From assembly GCA_934394515.1 (NCBI GenBank), contig CAKRRU010000055.1, positions 1 through 16,302 on the forward strand: DNA of 16,302 bases, written 5' to 3'. The stretch comes from an uncultured Acetatifactor sp. Lineage in GTDB: Bacteria; Bacillota; Clostridia; Lachnospirales; Lachnospiraceae. The notes beneath the pieces were generated by a model. That model saw nothing but the letters and a program-made list of their open reading frames with translations. It had not been told where the DNA came from and searched no databases. How positions within the stretch are numbered: position 1 is the stretch's first letter; the number at the start of each line of letters is the position of its first letter. Positions 1-5,875 of this stretch are shown here, one piece after another. The translations under genes and the position numbers were made by a program.

Positions 1-1758
1 GTTCTGCATTACGAATTGCACTTCTGTTCTGCCTTTATAAGTGTTCTGACTAACCTGATACACCACGGATAACAGGAAATTTCCTCTTCCGGCATAAAGT
101 GCCTCTTCACTTCCGATACCGTATTTTTCATTCAGAAAAGCTCCCAGTTGTTCCAAATCTCCGAAAAACACCAGCGTCTGTGTCGCCCCTTCCGGTGTCT
201 TCACACGGAACCTGGCACAGGTCTTGTTAGCACCCATTTTGAATCCCGCCTGAAAGACCAGATTTTTCTGCGCAAAGAGCGGTCTTGGATTCCCTGTACC
301 GAAAGGTTCTAACAATGCCAGTTCTCCCGCCAGAGCATCGTCCGCATACCCCATGGGCATTGCCACGTCAATATGTACTCTGGGAATAAAATCATCTTCT
401 GTCAGCGTACAGTTTTTATTGAGAGCAATCCGCAGAGGTTCAATATCCTTCTCCCGCATAGACAGACCTGCTGCCAGTTTATGTCCACCGTATTTGGTAA
501 AAAACTGTTTCACCTGTGTCATGGCATCATACATATGATAAGTCTCGATAGATCGACCGGAACCTTTGACCCCGTCTTCTCCTTTGGTAAGGATAAAAAC
601 AGGATGATGATACTTTTCCCGGACTTTTCCGGCAATGATTCCGGCAATGCTCTCATGAACCTCCGGAAGATAGATCACCATGACCTTATCTTCTGTCATA
701 TGATGTTCCAAAATATACTCATCCGCTCTTTGGATCCCCTGCACCGTCAGGTTCTTGCGGCTTTCATTTAAGTCTTTCAATTCTCTGGCTGCTGTCATGG
801 CATCCGCTCTGGTAAAGCTCTGCAACAGTTCCAGCGCCCGTTTGGCTGTATCCAGTCTGCCTGTGGCATTCAGGCAGGGGCCCAGTACAAATCCCAGATG
901 ATAAGCACTCAGTCTGTCCGGAGCAATTTCATTTACCTCCATCAATGCCTTCAGGCCTTCATTATAGCCATTTTGAATGCGTTTCAGGCCTTCCTTTACC
1001 AGAATACGGTTCTCGTCCTTTAGTTCCATGACGTCGCACACAGTAGACAGCGCCGCAAATTCCAGCAATTCATCCCGGATGTTTTTTAATCCGGGATTTC
1101 CTGTTTTCTCTGCAATTGCCTGTATCAGTTTGAACGCTACCACCCCTCCGCAGATTCCCGAAAAAGGATATGTGCAATCTGCTCTCTTTGGATCCACGAC
1201 CGCCAGGGCGGGCGGAAGCTGCTCCTTCCGTTCTCCGTTTTCTTCTATTATATAAGGAACTTCATGATGATCCGTTACAACCACACGCATACCGAGAGAA
1301 TTCGCCAATGCAATCTGGGGAGCTGCCGCAATTCCGTTATCGCAGGTTACGATCATGCCGACCCCTTCCCGTTTTGCCTCTTCGATCAAGTGCTCATTTA
1401 ATCCGTAACCATCATGGATCCTGTGAGGAATTGCCGTGTCCACCTGCGCACCCAGCATCTGAAATCCTTTGGTTAAAATATATGATGAACAGATTCCGTC
1501 CACATCATAATCACCGATGACACGAATATGCAGCCCTTCTCTTACCGCTCTCAGGATTTCATCCACTGCTTTGTCCATATCCTTTAACAGCCATGGAGAA
1601 TAACAATCCTCCAGTTTTCCATAGAGAAATTTCTGTATCTGGTCCTCCTCCGTCAGATCACGGTTTCGTAAGATCCTCGCCGTCACCGGACTGATATGAA
1701 AATCCCTCGCCCATTTATCAAAATCTGCTTTTTTCGCAGCTACGTACCATTTTTCCAT
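1..1758 (-). CDS. recJ: Single-stranded-DNA-specific 5'-3' exonuclease RecJ (C-terminus cut by window edge)
   Basis: RecJ degrades single-stranded DNA 5' to 3' in recombination and mismatch/base-excision repair. I translated this frame from the sequence. It gives 586 codons with no stop and runs off the left edge. DHH-family motifs are in order: the DYDVDG metal-binding motif at about residues 83-88, TCDNG at 138-142, VTDHH at 161-165, VVDP at 187-190, then the DHHA1 part with GPCLNATGRL near 293-302 and GSGRS at 399-403. The remaining residues correspond to the OB-fold and start of the C-terminal region. The start begins MEKWYVAAKK, preceded by an AGGAGA ribosome binding site about 5 nt upstream. 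It is transcribed away from the other genes and belongs to the core chromosome. No frame break or missing catalytic residue was seen. Confidence 0.96.
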   Translation of the reverse strand, partial: MEKWYVAAKKADFDKWARDFHISPVTARILRNRDLTEEDQIQKFLYGKLEDCYSPWLLKDMDKAVDEILRAVREGLHIRVIGDYDVDGICSSYILTKGFQMLGAQVDTAIPHRIHDGYGLNEHLIEEAKREGVGMIVTCDNGIAAAPQIALANSLGMRVVVTDHHEVPYIIEENGERKEQLPPALAVVDPKRADCTYPFSGICGGVVAFKLIQAIAEKTGNPGLKNIRDELLEFAALSTVCDVMELKDENRILVKEGLKRIQNGYNEGLKALMEVNEIAPDRLSAYHLGFVLGPCLNATGRLDTAKRALELLQSFTRADAMTAARELKDLNESRKNLTVQGIQRADEYILEHHMTEDKVMVIYLPEVHESIAGIIAGKVREKYHHPVFILTKGEDGVKGSGRSIETYHMYDAMTQVKQFFTKYGGHKLAAGLSMREKDIEPLRIALNKNCTLTEDDFIPRVHIDVAMPMGYADDALAGELALLEPFGTGNPRPLFAQKNLVFQAGFKMGANKTCARFRVKTPEGATQTLVFFGDLEQLGAFLNEKYGIGSEEALYAGRGNFLLSVVYQVSQNTYKGRTEVQFVMQN

Positions 1759-1791
1759 AGATTCTCCTGCTTTCGTCACTATATAAAAGCC

Positions 1792-1814
1792 ATGCGCCCG
1801 TATTATAGGCGCAT
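1792..1814. repeat. Inverted repeat in the recJ leader (operator or leader hairpin)
   Basis: The arms ATGCGCC (1792-1798) and GGCGCAT (1808-1814) are perfect complements separated by 9 nt. A further GC/GC pair (1789-1790 with 1816-1817) follows a one-base mismatch. It lies just downstream of the proposed recJ -10 element, so it could form a hairpin at the very 5' end of the recJ mRNA or bind a dimeric regulator. There is no T-run, so it does not look like an intrinsic terminator. Confidence 0.4.
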
Positions 1815-1819
1815 AGCTT

Positions 1820-1828
1820 ATTATAACA
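1820..1828 (-). promoter_or_regulatory. Putative extended -10 promoter element for recJ
   Basis: Read on the minus strand this is TGTTATAAT, a perfect extended -10 (TGnTATAAT), about 62 nt before the recJ start codon. No good TTGACA-like -35 lies 16-18 nt upstream, which is tolerable for an extended -10 promoter. A second TATAAT occurs at about 1802-1807, inside the loop of the adjacent inverted repeat, without a TG extension. The assignment is by motif only. Confidence 0.45.
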
Positions 1829-2015
1829 TGAAAACAGGGCTTGCGCATCTGCTGTTTTTATGCTATTTATCAATCATTAACAATCCGGGATGCTTTTGAA
1901 TATAGTGACAAACTTACACTTTCTGTGGTAGACTTAAGGCATGTAGAATTGGCAACCGAATCCGACAAAGCATACGGCATTGATAAATGGGCTGCTTTGT
2001 TCCGGTCTATTTCAT

Positions 2016-2021
2016 GGGAGG
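2016..2021 (+). promoter_or_regulatory. Shine-Dalgarno inside the Rpn remnant, before an in-frame ATG
   Basis: GGGAGG ends 8 nt before the in-frame ATG at 2030-2032, an excellent ribosome binding site. It arises from the Trp-Glu-Glu codons of the conserved SWEEI segment, so chance must be considered. Its position would allow translation of a C-terminal-only product. Confidence 0.5.
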
Positions 2022-2029
2022 AAATTCTT

Positions 2030-2317
2030 ATGATCGCTAAAAATAACGAATACCTTATGGAAGCGGCAAAAACATTATATAATCTTAATTCTGACGATAT
2101 GGTGCGGCAGCGCTGCCAGGCCAGAAAGGATGCCGAACTCCAGGAACAGTATCTTCTGAAAAGAATTGATACACTGACATCGGATAATGATAAATTGACG
2201 GCTGATAATGATAGGCTGACGGCTGATAATGATAAATTGATGGCTGATAATGCTGCAAAGGATGCCGAAATTGCATCTTTGAAGAGGCGCCTGAACGCCT
2301 TGCAGAAAAACGTATAA
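2030..2317 (+). CDS. Possible stand-alone 95-residue Rpn C-terminal (RpnS-like) protein
   Basis: This is the same frame as the Rpn remnant, read from the internal ATG that follows a strong GGGAGG site. It encodes 95 residues: a short helical start (MIAKNNEYLMEAA), a basic segment (VRQRCQARKDAE), then a predicted coiled coil built from four heptads around LTADNDK, ending LKRRLNALQKNV. In E. coli, rpn genes are known to produce a small C-terminal protein from an internal start that inhibits the toxic nuclease. By analogy this could be a leftover antitoxin-like product. No promoter was recognised, and expression is unproven. Confidence 0.35.
   Translation: MIAKNNEYLMEAAKTLYNLNSDDMVRQRCQARKDAELQEQYLLKRIDTLTSDNDKLTADNDRLTADNDKLMADNAAKDAEIASLKRRLNALQKNV
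2174..2257 (+). repeat. Four tandem 21-bp units encoding coiled-coil heptads
   Basis: The units are 2174-2194, 2195-2215, 2216-2236 and 2237-2257. The core consensus is (c/t)TGACGGCTGATAATGATAA. They encode LTSDNDK, LTADNDR, LTADNDK and LMADNAA. The DNA similarity exceeds what the amino acids require, which points to recent repeat expansion by slippage or recombination. Unit length is a multiple of three, so copy changes preserve the frame. Confidence 0.85.
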
Positions 2318-2330
2318 TATAATTTCACAG

Positions 2331-2361
2331 AAGAAGCCGGAGCTTTACGTTCCGGCTTCTT
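2331..2361. terminator. Rho-independent terminator between the convergent Rpn remnant and LysM gene
   Basis: An 11-bp perfect stem, AAGAAGCCGGA (2331-2341) with TCCGGCTTCTT (2351-2361), encloses a 9-nt loop. On the plus strand the stem runs into a short T-run (2360-2363), ending the Rpn remnant transcript 14 nt after its stop. On the minus strand it lies about 35 nt after the stop of the LysM gene, with a weaker T-tract, so it probably also ends the large minus-strand operon. Confidence 0.8.
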
Positions 2362-2395
2362 TTGGAATTATTTATTCTTTTTGCAATACTTTTTA

Positions 2396-5300
2396 TTACG
2401 GAGTCAAAAGCTGCTGACCTACATGAATAGTTCCGGGATTGGAAATAACATTTCTGTTTGCCTCAAATATCCTTCTCCATGCAAATCCCTGTCCGTATAC
2501 TTTCTTTGCGATTTTCCACAGATTATCTCCGGGCTGGACCACATAAGTATTTGCGTTAGAAGAAACAGCTGTCGTCTTTGCTCCTCCCACAGCGTTACCG
2601 GAAAGGTTAATTATCAGTTTCTGCCCCACACGAATTAAGTTAGGATTCTTGATGGTAGCCTTATTATCCTCGTAAATCTTTCTCCACAGAGAAGCATTTC
2701 CAAGATATTTCTTTGCAATCTTGCTTAACGTATCACCCGGCTGAATCGTATACGTGATCGTCTGAACTGTTCCGACAGTTACCACTGCACCGGTAGAATC
2801 AGAACTTTCGGAATCAGTATCGTTTTCTGAGCTATTATTGTCCCCACTACTACTTCCATCCGTAACCACTGCATAGTTCTGCGCAGCTCTCTTTAAGTCA
2901 CCTTCCGCTGTACGGAACTCGATTGCAAGAGTGTGCTCCTTCTTGGTTGTATCTACATTTCTCAAGGTACTGGTCAGCAATGCAATTCTCGTACTTCCGG
3001 AAGCAGCACTGTAATCCTGACCTTCCACCAACTTATTACCATCCAGATATACCGCACGGTACTCACTAAATACACCATTGGATACCATCATCTGGCTTGT
3101 ATAACTATTAACATAATTGCCACTGGATTCAGAGCCAATATAAATTGTCGGTACACGTTCCTTCAGTCCATACCCTTCATCCGTTGCATTCTCAACGTTT
3201 TCATTGGTATTCTCCAGAACCGTCAATGTATACATTTTTGAACAACTGGATCTATTCAACTGACTTCCATTCTTCATTCGAACCATAAAGGTATATTCAC
3301 CGGTTTCCTGAGGTACACCATAAATTTCACCGTTAGCCTTTAACTCCATACCTTCCGGAAGTTCTCCATATACTAATTGATATTCCACCTTATTCCAACT
3401 GTACTTATTATTATTTTGAATCATAGTTCCGTAAGGGACATATTTGATTGCCTCAGGAATATCTGTTGTGGTTATAACAGGATCACCTACAATACCCGTT
3501 AGTGTCAAAACGATCAGAGTCTTATCACCGGATTTTATGGTCAGTGTTCCGGATACTTCTGTACCGGCTTCTACTCCATCTTTCGCTTTCAAACGAATCT
3601 TTGCAATATTTTCAGGATTTTGTGCAGTGGATGCACCTTTCAACTCTTCATTTCCCGTCAGGCTCCAATACTCATCCATCTGCAAAGTATCAGACACTAA
3701 CTCTGTCTTGATATTCTGAATTGCTTGCGTACTTCTGTTTGCAAGAAAAATGTCATGACGATTATTATGGTAGGAATCGATCATCACTTCTCTGGTAGAA
3801 TAAATAACACCGTCCTTAACTTCGGTATGTGATGCCGGATCAGAAAAACTATTGATAAACAAATCCTGTTTATCTCCCGTAGCAGTTATAATTTGCAGCC
3901 AGTAGTTCTTTGATTCCACGCCGTCTTCTGCTGATGCAGTATATTGTAAGATACCACTGCTGATATCATGATAGCTTTCTCCACTTACTTCAGGAGAATT
4001 ACTTCCTTCTGCATACAGTTTTACGCTCTTCTTCGTTGTAAAGACAGGTGCCACTCTGGTAAGGTCTGTTCCTGCAGGAACAACTATCATATGATAGTTA
4101 TATTCCCCGTAAGAATCGTCGCTTCTTTTAACAGTATAGCACGCAATAGGGTTCCCATCTTTATCATTCAGTCCGTTAAACTGCACTGCCGTAGAACTGC
4201 TCAGCTGTTGACCTAAATTAGTACCGGCGTCAGATTTTGCTTCCTGTGTGGTTGCGGTGTATCTCCAGATTTCCTTATTACTTGTCCCCGTAGGCTGGAC
4301 AAAGACAGTAAACGTTACTCCCTTACTATAGTCCGCCTGATATCCATTCTTTCTATCAGTAGCAAAAAGACTGTCTTTAATGTCAGTAGCTCCCGCCGCC
4401 TGTGCTTCCTGTATGCTGTTATAGACTCCGGAATAAGCTGCCTGCACATATTCAACTGCATTGTCATTCAATATATCATATCTAAGCGTCAACGCATAGG
4501 TACCATTTGCTGGATACGATTTTGTCATCGTGTAAACACAATTCTGTTCATATGACGGAATATCGCCAATCTCTCCCAGATATTTCGTTGAGCTGGAACT
4601 CGAATCATATACACTTGGATAAGTTGTTTCCTTCGGATTACATAAACTTTCCCCTCTGACATCTCCTGCCCAAGCGGTTATCTGCATTCTTACCGGCAGA
4701 CATCCGGTTGCTGTTCCTGTCGCATCAAAAGATACAAAAGTAATCCAGGGGATCCAAGGATCTCCATTCCATGGGTAACCGGCATTAAGTACTCCCATAT
4801 CATTCGGCATGATCTGAGATGTAATATCCTTTGCCTGCATCGCTTCCGACGCTGTCTCAAAATTGCCTTCATATACTTTCAGTGAAGCGTACTGAGGATT
4901 TCCAAACACCTCAGGGTTTATCTGAAGTCCCAGATATTTATCATTCGTATATGTCTCATAATTTATCGATAGCCTAGCAGTATCGTAGTCATAATATGTT
5001 GCTTTTGGTGTTCTGGCCACGTTCCTTTTTCCTGTACTATCCTGCGTATAAACTGAAGCTTGTAACCATTTTTCCGTGCTTGTATGCTTCACATTTACAT
5101 AATACTTTATATCATCCAGATCCAACTGATCCGCAGATCCAACAATCATCGTCCATGTTGTACTTGTACCAAAATAAGTACCTTTACTCAGATTCAGATT
5201 GTCCGCAGACTGAGTAACCGTATAATTGTCACTGCTGTACGTCCAAGCAATTTTGTCAGTGGATGTTAATGCATTGGCACCGGTGAAAACAGATGCTGTT

Positions 5301-5854
5301 GATACCTGTGTCAACTCTACCGGAGTAAATTTTGTTAAGTCCACGGTCAAATAGCGTTGTGTCAGTGGAAGTAAAGACTGCTCCGCTACACCGTTTCCAT
5401 CATTCGTAAATGCTTTTTCCTCCGGATATACAGTAACCTGCTGTCCTCCCACTTTCAGACTCATCTGTGTTACAGCTGTATTATCAAAATAGGCTGATAC
5501 ATGGAAGGTATGTCCTCCTACTTCTACAGTATCCTCCGGATTCATAAACCACTCATTTGTGGTCTCTCCGTTACAGGTAAACTGTACCTCATAAGGGAAG
5601 AACGGATTTTCTTCCGGAATATTGATGGTATAACTACCATCCTCAGCAAACAGATCCATCCACTGGCTCTGATATGCTTCATTTTCAGACACTGACGGAT
5701 CGATAACACTGACTGCCAGATTGCCGGTATTGAACCATACCTGATCTGCTTCTGATGCAGCCGGTGCTGTTGTTCCTTCTGCGGCTGCTGGCAATGTGGG
5801 CATGATCAGAAGCGCTGCCAGAAACGCTGCTATGCCCTGTTTCAAATGTTTCAT
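2396..5854 (-). CDS. Large secreted protein with Ig-like domains and two C-terminal LysM domains
   Basis: The product has 1152 residues. A signal peptide is clear: basic MKHLKQ, a hydrophobic core, then PAAAEG with likely cleavage near residue 25. The long middle is beta-rich and Thr/Ser/Tyr-rich, like stacked surface domains. About 793-882 resembles a putative Ig (He_PIG) domain, with the hallmark GEIYGVPQETGEYTF. About 925-996 resembles an X2/Ig-like domain (LDGNKLVEGQDYSA). An acidic Ser/Asp linker (999-1032) leads to LysM1 (1033-1084, YTIQPGDTLSKIA) and LysM2 (1102-1152, YVVQPGDNLWKIA). LysM binds peptidoglycan GlcNAc, so the protein is probably held on the cell wall by its C-terminal end. 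The start has AAAGGAG at good spacing, 21 nt after the kinase gene. It is the last gene of the operon. The N-terminal 790 residues are not recognised, and no catalytic motif is visible. Confidence 0.88.
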   Translation of the reverse strand: MKHLKQGIAAFLAALLIMPTLPAAAEGTTAPAASEADQVWFNTGNLAVSVIDPSVSENEAYQSQWMDLFAEDGSYTINIPEENPFFPYEVQFTCNGETTNEWFMNPEDTVEVGGHTFHVSAYFDNTAVTQMSLKVGGQQVTVYPEEKAFTNDGNGVAEQSLLPLTQRYLTVDLTKFTPVELTQVSTASVFTGANALTSTDKIAWTYSSDNYTVTQSADNLNLSKGTYFGTSTTWTMIVGSADQLDLDDIKYYVNVKHTSTEKWLQASVYTQDSTGKRNVARTPKATYYDYDTARLSINYETYTNDKYLGLQINPEVFGNPQYASLKVYEGNFETASEAMQAKDITSQIMPNDMGVLNAGYPWNGDPWIPWITFVSFDATGTATGCLPVRMQITAWAGDVRGESLCNPKETTYPSVYDSSSSSTKYLGEIGDIPSYEQNCVYTMTKSYPANGTYALTLRYDILNDNAVEYVQAAYSGVYNSIQEAQAAGATDIKDSLFATDRKNGYQADYSKGVTFTVFVQPTGTSNKEIWRYTATTQEAKSDAGTNLGQQLSSSTAVQFNGLNDKDGNPIACYTVKRSDDSYGEYNYHMIVVPAGTDLTRVAPVFTTKKSVKLYAEGSNSPEVSGESYHDISSGILQYTASAEDGVESKNYWLQIITATGDKQDLFINSFSDPASHTEVKDGVIYSTREVMIDSYHNNRHDIFLANRSTQAIQNIKTELVSDTLQMDEYWSLTGNEELKGASTAQNPENIAKIRLKAKDGVEAGTEVSGTLTIKSGDKTLIVLTLTGIVGDPVITTTDIPEAIKYVPYGTMIQNNNKYSWNKVEYQLVYGELPEGMELKANGEIYGVPQETGEYTFMVRMKNGSQLNRSSCSKMYTLTVLENTNENVENATDEGYGLKERVPTIYIGSESSGNYVNSYTSQMMVSNGVFSEYRAVYLDGNKLVEGQDYSAASGSTRIALLTSTLRNVDTTKKEHTLAIEFRTAEGDLKRAAQNYAVVTDGSSSGDNNSSENDTDSESSDSTGAVVTVGTVQTITYTIQPGDTLSKIAKKYLGNASLWRKIYEDNKATIKNPNLIRVGQKLIINLSGNAVGGAKTTAVSSNANTYVVQPGDNLWKIAKKVYGQGFAWRRIFEANRNVISNPGTIHVGQQLLTP

Positions 5855-5875
5855 TTGATGAGCTCTCCTTTCGGC

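Larger units (their letters stand above)
1898..2317 (+). pseudogene. C-terminal remnant of an Rpn/PD-(D/E)XK family nuclease-transposase gene
   Basis: The frame from about 1898 to the TAA at 2315-2317 reads as the C-terminal part of the clostridial Rpn family (recombination-promoting nuclease/putative transposase). Recognisable pieces are LSVVDLRHVELATE, the YGIDKWAALF segment, SWEEILMIAKNNEYL, and then a coiled coil of LTADNDK heptads. The N-terminal PD-(D/E)XK nuclease domain is absent. The in-frame sequence upstream (an ATG at 1841) does not resemble the family, and recJ control sequence lies directly beyond, so the gene is probably 5'-truncated. The surviving part has no stops. It is the only plus-strand coding stretch in the window and converges on the LysM gene. 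It may be a dead relic, or the surviving C-terminal product may still be made from the internal start at 2030. Recognition is from memory of the family, without a search. Confidence 0.7.

Noticed and set aside
1841..1897. In-frame upstream ATG and 19 codons before the Rpn homology
   Set aside because: The residues (MRICCFYAIYQSLTIRDAF) do not resemble the family and overlap recJ control sequence; probably junction sequence, so the remnant is reported from 1898.
1870..2328. 152-codon open frame on the minus strand opposite the Rpn remnant, with Ser/Leu-rich repeats
   Set aside because: Its repeats are the antisense of the 21-bp heptad array; the plus-strand frame has recognisable family sequence and a coiled-coil pattern, so this is a shadow.
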